Made by a program: the position numbers and the translations under genes. A model generated the notes under the pieces. It worked only from the letters and a program-made list of their open reading frames with translations, had not been told where the DNA came from and did not search any database. Below are positions 46,001 to 59,265 of a stretch of 64,000 nucleotides of DNA, piece by piece (the stretch's first letter is position 1; every line of letters starts with the position of its first letter). This DNA comes from Kappaphycus alvarezii (Eukaryota > Rhodophyta > Florideophyceae > Gigartinales > Solieriaceae). The stretch covers positions 434,001 to 498,000 of the forward strand of contig NADL03000681.1 in assembly GCA_002205965.3 (NCBI GenBank). Reading direction: 5' to 3'.

Positions 46001-48539
46001 TATTGGGGAAGTTGTCTGGCAAATGAAGGAAGGAAAAAAGATTTACCACGTAAATTACGCTAACTAAAAGATGAATTTGGCGGAATGGACTTATTCCGTG
46101 AAAGGGAAGCACTAGCAGACACCTTTACCTTTATGAAGTTTTGAGTTTGTCTTTTGTTGACAGGAACGGCGAAATTGGTAACAGGACACTAAGCGTTCGT
46201 TAATCCTTCAAAAAATTGATGTAGACGGAAGACTGGCGCGGTGGATGAACTTACTTACAGAGTATGAGTTATAAGCAATTAAAGACTCTACGCAAACAAC
46301 TGAGCCGCCGAAAATATATCTCGCATTGATACAGCTGGAATTTCACTTTCTTTCGAAAATGATGAAAGAGATCTAGTTGCCGCAATTGATTCCGTCGCCG
46401 CCGAGAAGAAAATCCAGCTTGAGCAATTTTCCTTCGATTTTTCTCGTATTAATTTACAAGGTTTTAAAGATGAGACCGGAAGAAGAAGACAAGAGCCGTC
46501 CGATCAAGCGTATGGTTAAATATTTCCTCAAAAAGGAAGGAATGTTGATGAGGCGCACGAAGAACGGGCTCAACTCCGTCTCCTGAATGAAGGAAAAGGT
46601 CGCGATATTGCGCACATTATACGACGAAGTTGGAAACTAGGATACAGAGACGATAAGAAAATTTGTCACAGAATGATATTGTTGGCCAAAGATGCGTCAA
46701 GAAATTTCAATTATGTGAAAATTTGCGATGCAAAATATTTCATCGAAGAATATATTTGAGTTTTATTCGGCAGGCTTTGCGGGGCCGCTGCTAATTAAGA
46801 AAACGGGAAAAAATTATTTACTCATCGACGGTGACCATCTAACCGGTTGGTCAATTGCAGTTGCTACCGCAGACTCTTCTTCGAAAATAGTAATCAAGTT
46901 CATAGAGCAGGAGCTTATGCATATCTTCAATACCCATAGGAACATTATATCCGACAATTATGGAAGCTGCAGCTGCCTCCATTTCATATTTTATGAAGAA
47001 GCACGGAATCAACTGGAAAGCAGTGGTTGAATGCTCTTTCATACCTTGTGTTAGGGCGGAAATGGTGGTACGAACTGTAAAGACCGCTGTTAAGAGGGCA
47101 TTGGTTGGAAAAGGAATGGATTGTGAGGAATGGCTGGCTGGAATACTATATGAATGTACTCACTTCCGCCTTTCCTCTGTAGCCTCGCCGTTCGAACTCG
47201 TGTTCATTGCCGTGCCACAAATAGACTTTATCAGTTTTTATTCACATCGAATGCTACGAATGAGCATCGACGACTTGAAATTCTCGAAACATTAGCTTTG
47301 CGAGCAAAAGGAATAAAATGTTGTTCCAAGTGGTTTCTAAACCAAGAAATAGAGAGAGTAGGAAGTTTTATATCAGTAACTGGGCTCTTGTAGCCTACGA
47401 GAAAGACTTAAGTCTACAATGAAGTGGCTCGCGCTCAATTCGCGCTATTACGGACATTGTCGCTTCTGGAAATTTACCAACTGCTGCTCCAGGTTAACTT
47501 CCTGAGGGGTTTATAATTCTCGACGCACCATTTATTCGAGAAGACTGGTCCCCTAAGTCTTGCCTCCAACCAATATCAATAACCAAGACCGCCGGATTTG
47601 AGCCGTACTACTTACCATTTTATCTCATGATTTAGTGATATTCTGTTTCCTGTTTAGTGAATATCAAGCCACCGTGGTTATCATGGGCCTTTTGATACCC
47701 AACTCACTATTTTATTGCCTAATTAAGAGAAAATGAACCCCAGATTATCTTTTTTATAGGCATTAATCAGATCATGGACATTAAATTTTTCTAAACTACC
47801 CGCATGAACTTCTAACTATTATTGACGTCCATCGCACTCCGAATTGAGAGATTGGAATCATTCCCGTCATTGATTGGGTATAAAAAATTATTGCTCATAT
47901 TTAACAAGCTCTTGTGGAACGCTGCCATTGCCCATGAGCCCGAGGCTTTTGATTATGTATTCATATTTCTCCACATACTCTCTACTCACTCCTATCGCCG
48001 CACAATTAAGTACGGTACTGCCTATTTCATTGTAAATACAGTGGTAGGCTTTAGAACAGTTGATACAATTTGGTAGAACTCATGGAGCAGAGTTCTGGCC
48101 AGTGGACCCCAGACCGGACGCCAAACGGCCAAACAGATTCAAAAATACACTTCTTTCGTCTATCTTTTCCCGATCTGCTTGATATATGCCATATTGATGG
48201 CCTACAGATGGATTTTTGGATAGTACTAGTTATTCTCTTCGTCTCTTCACATTTGATGCATGAGAAATCCACAGAGGATTTTCTGATATGTATAGACACT
48301 GAGCTTTAGGACAAAGGTGGCGCGCGAGGAGAAAAAAGATCAAACGGTACTCCAGGGACATGGAGCGGATGTTTCAGTTGCGGTTAGGGCGGAAGTAGCA
48401 TGGGAGCCTATAACGGGGAGCCCACAGGAGTCCAGGAGGTCAGAAGTTAAGGACTTGGTGGTTCGAAGGGTTGAAGGGTCCGATTAGTGAGCTCCCGGAG
48501 CTCCCTCTATACTGTAATCCGTGGAAACATTTGATTCCG
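43046..48539 (+). mobile_element. Ty3/gypsy retrotransposon body, decayed
   Basis: Domain order on the plus strand is that of Ty3/gypsy elements. A gag-like stretch (about 43,480-43,650, FRGSRDYAGIFKTLRSF) comes first, then aspartic protease with LDSGA near 44,435. Reverse transcriptase follows at 45,170-45,660, with SFSIAIVTKKYGSTRLCEYY and the catalytic YLDDV near 45,537, and KYIEEHIKNLRVAFEAVEE after it. The connection and RNase H region (45,750-46,140) has TELRSFIRFAGCYRRFT and SVKGREAL. The integrase zinc region is degraded (about 46,600-46,710), and the integrase core has IDGDHLTGW and the ISDN motif near 46,950, then EMVVRTVKTAVKRALVGKG. Many stops and shifts in both directions show that it is inactive, unlike the one-base pattern of the host genes. 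Confidence 0.85.
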
Positions 48540-48835
48540 GGTTGGCGCTGGTACCATATAATGGAAAGTGAATTTTATGGTGTTCAGTACTATATATTAT
48601 GATTTTTTTATTGCAGAATACTGTGCATTTTAGGTCATAACCTGTTAGCTTTGGTTTTATTTTTTTTCGTATAGTAGTTCGAGCAATATCTGGCCACCGG
48701 AAGCACTTGTGCTGGGCATATAGCCCGACACAAGAATAGCTTCGGCAGTGGCAAAAAAAGCAGTGTCCTCCCCCACGCTCGTGGAGCCAACAAAAGAGCG
48801 ACCTCGCATCTTTCTACATCTCCCTACTCGGTCAA
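48540..48835 (+). repeat. 3' LTR of the Ty3/gypsy element (approximate)
   Basis: Partner of the 42,745-43,045 repeat. The large divergence between the two implies an old insertion, since LTRs are identical when an element integrates. Confidence 0.65.
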
Positions 48836-51800
48836 ACTATCAGCACTATTGTATTGCACGCCTTGTAATTACTGGCTACAGCCTACTGTATCTAATGCTT
48901 TATGGTTACCCGAACGCTAAAATAAGACCTCACTGCCCGATCATAGTGATTGAGAGGAAAAGATATTCAATTAGATTAAGGTACTATCCAAACATGCTCT
49001 GTCTGTTTTTAAGCAATCGGCCCAATAAACGGGTTAAATACGCTATTAAAACGGCATCCAAGGGGACTTTAGTTTCCTTTCATTTTGTGTGCTATCCCAA
49101 TCCCCTTCAAGTTCGGCGCAATTTGGCGCTGAAATTCTTGACGGCTAATAGATTGATATGAACAGAAGAGGAATAGGATACGGAAGAAAGAGTTTAGGTG
49201 TTGTGGCAGGTTCTGTTGCTGTTGTTGTCGAAGGTTCACTGGCTGGTGTTGGTGTGGGAAGCGGTGATGCTGGGAGAAGTGGTGATGGAAATAGTGAGAC
49301 TAAAACATATTCTTTCGGAAGAGATGCCGTTGATTGAAATGTTGTTTAGAGTGATGGTGGTGGTAGAGGTGCTTCTTGATGGGGTGAAGTTGTTACTGCC
49401 GGTATTCCTGCAATTAGGAAGGTTTGAAGCTTTCGGAATTGGGAGAGGTGGAGCTGTTTCAGTTGGAGATGGTGAAGATAGTGGAACTGGGAGAGTTACT
49501 GGTGGAAGAATGCTAGTTTTGGTACTGGAGATGAAATAAGTATAGGTGACGCGAGTAAGGCAGGGAGAGTTATTGATGTAAGAGGATTGAGAAGCAATAA
49601 CAAAAAAGAGAAAAGGGCGTAATGGCAGAATGATTGGTAGGAGAAGAAGAGAAAACTCACTTAATGAAGAATATCCGAGCGAGGGATGGAGGCTAAACAT
49701 TAAGCCAAAATAGAGCGTCATTTTGGTTTCGACTTTTTGATAACGATTCATGGACCACTCTGAATTTCACCACTCTTAAATTTATGACTCGCATTGGCGC
49801 ATCAAGCCTGAAAAGAGACCTCAATACGTGGCACTGAACGAAGATTTCAGATAATTGGAATTACTCTGGAGTTATTTTGAGAACAAATGGTCGCAGCAGT
49901 TCTCCAGTGGGCAAAATTGAAATCAATAGAGCCTCAAAAATAGAAAAGAAGCATGAAATGCGGAGGATGATGTTGAAAAAGTGGCACAAATTGGAGATGG
50001 AGAGGATAGGACCGAGGAAAAATTAAGGGAAAAGCGGACAAGATGAAAATAAAGAAGTCGATGCAGGCAAGTTCCTGCCTCGAGGAAGTGACGGCAAGCG
50101 TGTTCAGGGTGAGGAACCAAACAAAGCAGTTGAAAAAGTTTTGGAGAAAGAGACGAGAAAACAAGCCAACAACTCAACTAGATCTTACTGCAAAAGACAA
50201 AAGCGTTGAATAGATACTTCTCTAATTGTATAAACCATTAACGGTATTGTATTGACTACATTTTTCGCAAGGAAAGGGTATGTTTCTACTGCTCAGTGTG
50301 CTGTAAAGAACGCCTTTTTCAAGCTGAGCTCAGCCCCTTGGGAACAAAAAAAATCCAGTTCACTGAGTGATAAAATACAGCATATGTTGTTCTTCAAGTC
50401 AGTGAAAACATGGAGATAAATGTGTAAAACATGTTTGTGGCAATAGTTGAAATTGAGAAAATTTGAGCAATTTTTTGGTAGAATTAAACTTTACTACATA
50501 CTGAGCGAAAAGCCGTTACATTAGAATGACATTACAGTATTTACTATTCAAAAATACCACGACAGAATTACTATCGATCTCGCCCGTCGGAAAACATTGC
50601 CTATGAAGTCTCCGTCCGATATTTTTATATTAGGAATGCTTCTTGAAGGCTGACGTACGCTCTCAGAACCGCTGTGTCAGACTGCTGGCCATGGAGACGT
50701 TTCGGCCTGAAATTACTGGATTATCTCAATTGAATGCGATAATTTAGAGTTTATTCTGGTACTTTTTGTTCTTTTTCTTGTTCCCTGAACCAGTACAGCA
50801 GGAGTCTTTTTTTAATTTTTGCCCTGAAATGTACATTATGGAAGGGTCTTGTCACTATAAATTAAGAGTACGTTGTGGTGATCACTAAATCAATGAATTC
50901 ATTGACCAACAGTTGAAGAGGTTGTGCGCTCAAACTGTTTCAAAATTGTATATTTTCTGACGTTTTATTTGTATAAACTAAATAAACATGCCCGTACCAT
51001 TTGGGAGGATTGTAAAAATGCAGTGAAATATTCAACAATCCTCATGAAAGTTTTCCAAGAAGCCCATCTCCGAATGGATGGCAACACTTAATCATTTCAA
51101 GCTGTTTCAGGCTCAAAGATCACCTCAGAATCTCCAACTGTTGTCTTTAGGGACTCACTCCCGAAATATAATTTTTTTGTCTTCAAAGCACTTCAATGCT
51201 GATATTTAGACTAGCATCGGGCTATTATTTGTTGGTAAATCCAATTCTCTTCCAATTTACATAGAATCCAGAGGTCAGAGATTATCCTGCAGATTTTATG
51301 AGCCCTGTCAAAAAATTTAAAACGAAAACTCACTGCGAAAATGAAAAGTACACCTAAAAATGAAAAGTAAGGTAACCTCCTTTTGTACCAATAATAACAT
51401 TATGAAGTCCATCGAGGAAGTCTAAATTGAATTTTTATTCGTTCGAACACTCGATTATTGTCCATTCTAAAAGTTGCTTTTCTTCTTTTGTTTTCGCACC
51501 CTTAACTCGGTTTTTCTCGTGCCAAGTGAAGAATAAAAATGCTTCTTTATCCGACAGCACCTTCCCTTTCATCAGTTTTTGTATAGCCTGTATTTTACAC
51601 TTGAATACATCAAAGTCCAAGTAATTCCGTATTTGATTTGCGACTTTACTGGTTGCCGAGGCTGGTTTAATTTCACGGTCGTGTGTTTCGTGAATCTGGC
51701 CACTGCTAATAATATCTCATGTGTTATCACTCTGCCTCATTTTCAGACTCTCTAATACACAGAAATGCCCCCTAGTCTTCGGAAAATGGCCGTCCTGCAT

Positions 51801-54800
51801 CGCTAATCAGTAAAGTACCCCAATTACCCCTGCTAGTAATTAATGCGGGTGTAAAACTTTACAACCTTTAGAACTCAGTTTAATTCCAAAGGGTTTTTTG
51901 AGTCCAGTTATGCCCATGGGAAACTTTATTCTGTAAATAATTCTTTAGGGATTTATAAAGTCCAAATTTAATTGAAATTGGTGCTTTTAGCATTTTCAGA
52001 ACTTCTTATTGATTAGCTGTTTATAGGCAACGATTTTTTAATATGTCCTTGATTTTATAATTATGGCAGGAATTGTATGTTTCCAGTTAAAATTGAACAT
52101 TCAGTGTAACCCGAGTACTCTAAAATCCTGAAAAGAGACTGAAATTGGTCAAACATCCAAAGCTGTGAACTTATGATTAGAGAAATTTAGAAGGAAATTT
52201 CACTGAGTCTATGTACGGTGATTATCATAAAGTCCATTGAATAGAAAGTTTTTACCATACGTATCATACGAAAATGCTTACTATTATTGCTCTAAATATT
52301 GGGAGTTGGTAGTAGGAGTATTAATTAAGGACAGAAAAGGAGAAGCTAGCGTCGTACCGCCCTCGTCTCATTCTTTATCATTTCCCTGAGCAAAAGTACA
52401 GAAATAGTTTAAAACAGCTATCGTAATATGAAAGGGAATCAAGTAATACACTATGCCCGGTCGCCGCTCAATAGTAACAAAATGCGACTTTGCGCATATA
52501 TTAGTTTCCAAAAGGAAAACTTTGACTCAAAACTGCGTTTTTAACCCAATATCAACCCTTTTCACTGCATAAAAGTTCAAAGTGATGAAAAGAATATATT
52601 ATTTCCGTCATCCGAAGCAGAATGATTAGTCTCACATTCTTCTTGTTTAATTTGAATCCATTTGGTAGCCGCGATTTCTTGTCACTGTCAATTGTCTAAA
52701 AATGTTTTATTAAAGTTTTTGTTGGAAGTCTCTACTGACCTGTTATGGAATCATATAAAACATGAAGTAGGTTTTCAGTTGATGGAATACTTGAAAATCA
52801 TTAATTTTTAGAAGCATTTTTAGCCTCGCTCGTTGATTCGATCTAGATATATCGTTTCGAAACTCTTAATCAGAGCTCCCTGAAATGTTCGGTGAGGGGG
52901 TGGAGTGACTTTCGAGAAAGATAAATTCTGTTCTGAAATTTATAATTCTGTTCTGAAACTTATAAATTCTGTTCTGAAACTTCAAACAAGTCCATCGTTT
53001 ATTCAATATCACGTTATTGTGTGCGGATTGCAATCATTCACAGAAAAAAGGACTGTTTAACTGTAAATACTTTACTCATCACACATTGATAGGAATTTTA
53101 TGGCCGATCGGTAGTCATCTGATGAAAATGATGGCTTGTTATAGGCAAAAGTGAAAGCATTCCATGAAGTGCCAGTTAAACATAGCACCTGATTGTTTCA
53201 CCAAAAAGCAATTAAGATTTGCCGAAGCACGTTTGCATGACTGGATGATGCATATTCGAAGTGAAATGGAAGAAAGCATATCTTCTGTTCTGAATATATA
53301 TGGTAATCAGTTCTGTATTTATCATGAGGACTCTGGGTATAACCGAGGGAAAAATTGAAATACTATTCATCAGTAGAAATCTAAATCCGTTTCTGTTTGC
53401 ATCTATTAAAAGCATGTAAGTCGAACAAGCCACAGTGTAGCCACAGTGTAAGAGGTTTTCAAGGGCGGGAAGGCGTATTTCTCGGGAATTTATTTCAAGA
53501 GGGAGATGAGGGAAGAGAAATCGCCTGTTGGGTCACAAACATTCTTCTTCTTCCAATACCTTTTTATTTAACATGAAGGGTTTTCTTTACCCCCCAAAAA
53601 ACATTTTTGTTCTTTAAAAGTCCGTAATGTGCAATGAACGCGAATCTAGACAATGTAAAATGAAATAGTAAAGAAAAATTATTCTTAGAGCTCATTAGAA
53701 GCTAGTATAGAATCTAAAAGCGCTCCGCTTCGGCTCTACTTTGAATAGCATGTCCGCGTCTGTGCAGGGACCCGATTTCACTTGCGAGATAAAGCCTCAC
53801 TCATCAGCACAGACTTCTCAATTCGCAACTTATGTGATGAGCCAAGCTCATGAATACGCTCGATACAGGTCTATTAAAAGCTTTGGTGATCCAAAGTAGA
53901 GAATTTTGCGTTCAAATTTCAGATGGCCGTCGTGAACTTCAACTTTCGCAAGATTATCGTCGCGTTAATGATCAGAAAATATGGCTAGCTCACATATTAA
54001 AGAGAATTACTTATTAATTCACTACAAATGGAATTATTACTGCAAATAGAGTCCATTCATAGTGTCAATTGGACTACAATTATCTCAGTATTCAGAACGA
54101 AAGCCATTGGTGGCCTAATTTATAAGCTCCATCCTCTTTCTTTTTTTTTTGCTTGCTCAACGCTTTCTCTGCTTTATTTCCCATTCTTTATCTAGATTAC
54201 AAATCCCCTGTGTCTTTGTAAACCATTTAAAAATTCTCTAATTACGTTCGATTCTAGTATGGAGCTTATTTTGCTCATCGAACTGATCAAATGGCGACAA
54301 AGGATTGTTTACTTGTCTGGACCTAACTTTGCGAAATGTTCTTCTTTTCTGTTTTTCTTCAATTTCTCTGCTAAATCCACACACGCTGTGGAATATAGAT
54401 TTAAGGAGCTACACAAACAATTGACAGCCATCTCCAACGGTTGAATGATATTCTCTAGAGACTAATCTGGAGCGACAGCCCTTTTTGTCCTTTTCAGACA
54501 AAGAAATAGGAGTATTAAAGTATTCAGTTTGAGGAAAAGGCGTTGAGTGAGATTCATTTTTGCGTCTATCCACATCCAAAGCGTATGATAAGATAAATTT
54601 TTTTTGGTGGTTTTATCTTGAGGGTTTCGAAACGGGGGAATGAACGTTTTTTGTCATCATGAGTGCTCGAGAAGTGTGTTGTATAAGATGTAAAGATTAA
54701 GCTGGAGAGTTAAGTGGCGATTGTTGTGGCTGTGCGGTTTTTACGAGCTCCTTGTGAGAGGATCTGATTTTGAAGTCTTGTCAGGCTCAGTAAGTTACTC

Positions 54801-55636
54801 CATAAGTACTGTAAGAGGTTTGGTTCCTCATGTAAAGATTTACTACGAGTGTTATGTAAATATTAGGATTTCAAGTTCTCTCGTCACAAGACAATTGAAC
54901 AATTGAAGAATTTAGAATTAAAGTCTGTAATTTTCACCAAGATTCTAGTACATTTAATTCTCAAAAGCGATGTCGTAAACATCTTATAGTGCAGTGCTGT
55001 ATTCAAATGTCGATGAAATCTGTAACAAGGGGTCAGACAGTAAGGGGACGGGCTATTGAAGATCAAATAATCAACTTGTTTTGGTAACACACTGAAATAT
55101 TGATCATAGTCCACTTCAAAGAAGTACAGCAGGAGCAGGGAAATATAGGGAAATTAAGTACAAAGTTCAGTTAGTTATACGCCTAGAAGCAGCATCTGCG
55201 GCAACAGGATTGAGAAAGATAAGAAGAGGCAGAAAAGCAGCAAGCAGTGTGAATAGGAGTTGCAGTGAACTTCATATAAGTAAGTGATTCGATTAAATTA
55301 TTTATGTGGCAGCCATTGTTTCCGGGTTCTCCAAGACTGGAAGAGTATTTTTGTTCGTAGGGGGATCAAAGTAAAGGGTCCTGCAAGAAAATTTGGAGCC
55401 AGCGGTGTCCGGTGAGTTTTGGCTCTAGACCGAAAGCTTACCTCAAAGTGTCACGAGTGAAGTGGAGTCACTAACGGGTACTTAGCGTTAAGCAATACGC
55501 AGCTACTGCGGTTACAGCTCTGCGGGCACAGCTCTGCTGTGATAGAATAACATCGGTTAGAGCTAAGCAGCAATGTTTGAACCTCTGCTGGATATTTTTG
55601 GGATATTTACTGAGTGATAATTACCATTTCAACCAC
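48836..55636. other. AT-rich gene-poor stretch
   Basis: Nearly 7 kb with no recognisable gene. A G-rich segment at 49,200-49,510 produces overlapping low-complexity frames on both strands (Ser/Thr-rich on minus, Val/Leu-rich on plus), judged non-coding. A 64-codon plus frame at 53,164-53,358 and others have no recognisable motif. Confidence 0.5.
52921..52983. repeat. Three tandem units of about 21 bp
   Basis: ATAAATTCTGTTCTGAAATT is repeated three times with small changes (AATTCTGTTCTGAAA core in each). Confidence 0.8.
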
Positions 55637-56086
55637 TAGTGTCTATCGTACCACTGTCCTCACATGAAGACAAAATTTAGGGCTAGTTTTTAATTAAAAA
55701 CATTTTTCTGAACGTTTTTGTTCTGACCAACACTTTCAACAGAAGTGAAGCTCGATCAAACACATGTTTCGGTAAATTTTAGCGCTAGTCAGGGTACGAA
55801 ATACCTTAATCCTCTTTTTAACCTTTCATTTTAGTGCCAATTTGCCATCATATTTTATCCTTACATTACCTGCAGGTGAATGCTTTAGCCGAATTGGTGC
55901 AAAGTTGAAGCTATTCAATACCTCTTTTCTGTAATTATATTTTTTATAGTATATTACTTACAAAATATCTACGGGCCCCCAAAAAAAGTTTTTGTTACTG
56001 TTCATTTTTGTATGATTAAGAGGTTTTTCTCATATAAGGACAAAGTGTAATTCAAATGAGGACAGCGCTATCGCGGATAGATACTA
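55637..56086 (+). mobile_element. MITE copy 3, diverged, 450 bp
   Basis: Same ends (TAGTGTCTAT ... ATAGATACTA, TA-flanked) and inner palindromes in mutated form (TCCTCACATGAAGA at the left, CTCATATAAGGACAA and AAATGAGGACA at the right). The interior is only loosely similar to copies 1 and 2, so it is an older or different subfamily. Confidence 0.7.
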
Positions 56087-57812
56087 GCTTTAATTGTTAT
56101 CGAAGGTCAATTTTCAATGTACTGCACTGTGCTGTACTAACATCTACCGCATAAATTGGTCCGAATAAGAATCTATATAAGGGCTTGCGTACAGTATCTA
56201 GTGGCGAAGCAAATGCAAGACAAGTATCCTTAGCCATCAGGCAAGAAGTAAATACATTTCTTGGCGCAACTAGGGACAGTCAAACCGTCAAGCAAAACAG
56301 TCAGTAGTTTTGGAGGGCATTGTGATATCATATTAAAGGCCTTGCAGAAGACTTCTACCAGCGTGTTTGCTGCGTGCTACATATTCTGTCACAATATTGG
56401 GGCTGTTATACCAAACAGTGGTCTACAGTGAGCTAAATATTTACCCACTACTTATGTACAGTACACTACTGAATGGGGCTATAAGGCATTCGCCATAAAA
56501 GTTCAAGTTTTCCATTTCCTTTTATTTAATCAAAAAACAAATGCTTTCAATCGACTCAGACAATCCTAAAACATAAAGGACTCTCATGCAACTTCGCTCA
56601 GTATAATAACGGAGGACTTAATTTCGAAGTCCTCAGAACGAGGGTGACTGATGCCATAGGACAATACGCACATTTTCAGATAAACGAGCATTTATCAGTA
56701 CAACTAGTAGTTACTCATTCCTCCCTGCCTAGTAATGACCTCAATGTAGCGATTATGCATTTATTCAACCAGTATTTGAACTGCATTACCGCTTATTTCG
56801 TTCCAATAATCCGAAATACAATCCACTTACTCAGAAACGGTTATGAACGATCTTTCATTTTCATAAAAAGCTCTAGCTTGTATTCTCTATATATTTTCCA
56901 GCAGATTAAAACCCATAGATCGTGCGGGATACTCCAATACTTAAACTCTTTGCTCTTGAAACTACTTTTGAGCAACCTTTGAAGAATGCACAGGGCATTG
57001 TCCTGCACAAAAATCCAGCTAACCAGCAGTTATCCATCATCTCACTTGAGTGTAGTGCAACGCACAGAACCAGCCCTGAAAGTGAAACAAAGGAATATGC
57101 TTACGGCAATAAGAGGTGGATGAGCTGATGGTTGTGTAACTACCCGGCGTCCGTCAGACCCGTTTTATCTTTAAGCCCCGTGTAGAGCAGGATCTCAGTG
57201 CCTGACAGGCGCAGTTGGTATAGACTTGACAAGTCAGAGGCGGGAAAAACTCGTAGAGTCATAATAGGACACAAGAGTGTCTAGAACAATGTCACCCCGA
57301 CGGTGTAATGGAAACAACGGGGAATTCCTCAGGACTAGGATAGATGGCGACGCCACGAAAGGAAACGGTACTTCGGAGGACTAAAATGGAGAAAGGAACA
57401 AAAAGAATGGACACAGAGGAGCGACCGAGGCCGAGCGAAGGTGTCGCTCGTAGAGCCCTGACGGGCGAGCGAGGCTCTAAAGGTGATTTCTATCCTCCGG
57501 CAGGGACGATGCAAGGCGTCACGGGTTTCACCTACAGTCCGCTGATGGGGACAAACGCGCGCGCACGCGCACGTAATAACAGAGGAATGAAGAATAAAAG
57601 GGGCAACGCTCCACGGGTGATCGGGCCGCAGGCTTAAAAGGGGATCAAATGGGATAGAGGTAGCTATAGCCGTAGACGTGTGGTTTCCGCGCAAAGATAA
57701 GCGGGTACCCGAAGGTGGGAGGTACTTCCAGAACCAAGCCTTTGGTAGCTGTTCACTTTGGGCGCTACAAGATTTCCTGTAATAAATATTAAGGTAGAGT
57801 TAGTGGCGGTGC
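56087..57812. other. Unidentified stretch with GC-rich block
   Basis: An open plus-strand frame at 56,644-56,982 (LNVAIMHLFNQYLNCITAYF) and its shifted continuation to 57,128 (one missing base) have no recognised family. The block at 57,130-57,660 is GC-rich and contains an Arg/Lys-rich 97-codon frame (57,344-57,637) with an alternating CGCGCACGCGC run; coding status is doubtful. GTAC motifs occur at 56,120-56,200 and 56,455. Confidence 0.35.
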
Positions 57813-58257
57813 TAGTGTCTATACGACCATGCTCTGTCCTCATATGAGGCACACTTAGTCCTCATATGAGGACAGTTTCCGTTACATTTTGGAAAGGTAA
57901 ATGTTTTGGAAGGCCGAAATTTTTACTGGAAAACAGGTTTTTCATGTTAAGTTACATTACAGTAATTTTTACTGTAAGTGCGCCCTCGTTTCTGAAACCC
58001 CCCACGATAATACGAACTATTTTTCCTTCCAAAACGTAGTCGTTTTCACAACTTCTTGCGAAGAGCGGAAGCTGGTGAGGGAAAATTGCTCTAGGCTTAA
58101 CCGCGGTCAATAATCTTGAAAAGTTTGTTTTGATCGGCCATCTACACTCATGAACTAATGCGGAGGGACAAGAAATGCGTTGAGGTAAAAAAGAATTGTA
58201 TTGAAAAAAAGGGCTAAAAGTTGTCCTCATATGAGGACAACGGTCCAATAGACACTA
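57813..58257 (-). mobile_element. MITE copy 2, 445 bp, inverted relative to copy 1
   Basis: The reverse complement aligns along its whole length with copy 1 at 41,707-42,150, with only scattered substitutions and a few one- or two-base indels. Ends, subterminal TCCTCATATGAGGA palindromes and the interior word GTATTATCGTGGGGGG are shared. Close similarity implies recent amplification. Confidence 0.85.
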
Positions 58258-58899
58258 GCGGCCGCCGTAGTTAGGAAACGTGTTAGACTAAAAGCTACTG
58301 TAAGCTAAAATAAATATCAGGACCCATACCAGTCTATGGCAAGGCCCGACTTGGAAGTCGTTGCCATCTTATCCTGACTAAATGATCTACTGTAAACACA
58401 GTACCGAAATTTGACAAACAAAATGGATCATTGATCCCATCCAAAGACAGGACCGGTCATTGCACTACATTGAGTAACTCATTCTCCAGTATGTTCACGT
58501 ACTTTTTATTTGACCGCTCATTAACTTTGACTAGCTTCGTCTTTACACGAGAGCGAATTATGCGGCCCAGAAAAAAATAAATGAGACTTTACTTCATTGA
58601 GTATCTATCGTGTACACTGCAGGAGACAGACTATACGGCTAAGGACTAACCGGATGTTCCACGTCAGGCACGTGCAGTGGTGCTCGTGATAAAATCGTCA
58701 TTGCAACAAATCACTTCATTGCCCCCATGTTGGCGCCTTGATAAACTATTTCTTCAAGTCCTAGATCATACCAGCAACATTTGATCCCATGAGTTTCATC
58801 ACAATTAAACCGCTTATTATCGCTTTAGATCATCGCTTTAGACCACTGGGTCCCATCAAATTTCGTCTTTTTTTGAAAAATAACTTGCAAAATTTATGC

Positions 58900-59265
58900 G
58901 GACGCCTCGGGTTCATTGCAAGAGCGGGGGCTGCGTTGTGATTCTTTTGAAACACAAGAATTCCAAGCCGATCGCGTACGATCGCGTTCGTCTCGCAGAG
59001 ATGGGGAGATTGAGCTCGTTCCGCAGCGTGCGGGTGCCTCTTGTTGATTTTGATGCCGCTGGAGGAAGCCTTCTCTCATCACAACTCGTGATTCTTCGCC
59101 TGTCTGACTGGGAATTATTTTTCCTGTACATGGATGAACTCTTAAGAAAGGTACTAACTTCTGCTAGCGAGCGCTTCAGCTGTATGGTAATTTCTGAAGT
59201 TGAGAGACCGGCCTGTTTCAGACCAGTCACTTGGGATCGCCCGTTAATTTTGAGCTGAGTATTTT
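58900..59265 (-). mobile_element. Tc1/mariner transposase N-terminal fragment
   Basis: The minus strand reads INGRSQVTGLKQAGLSTSEI, QLKRSLAEVSTFLKSS, then ITSCDERRLPPAASKSTRGT and TLRNELNLPISARRT. This is the paired helix-turn-helix DNA-binding half of a Tc1/mariner transposase. The frame is open for the whole stretch (upstream to 59,404), but coding similarity stops at about 58,900 before the catalytic domain. Near 59,430 the words AGAAGAATGACGCTTTATTG match AGAAGATTGACGCTTTATTG at 36,733, next to the other mariner copy; this may mark a shared element end. Confidence 0.65.

Noticed and set aside
48748..49161. 137-codon plus-strand gene
   Set aside because: The frame begins inside the 3' LTR and has no recognisable domain; probably chance read-through from the repeat.
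49198..49751. Overlapping long frames on both strands
   Set aside because: The G-rich plus strand yields Val/Leu-rich frames on one strand and Ser/Thr/Pro-rich frames on the other. This is typical of biased composition, without domains or flanking gene signals.
57344..57637. Arg/Lys-rich 97-codon gene
   Set aside because: GC-rich low-complexity segment with CGCGCACGCGC alternation; an opposite-strand frame of 119 codons overlaps, and neither has a recognisable domain.
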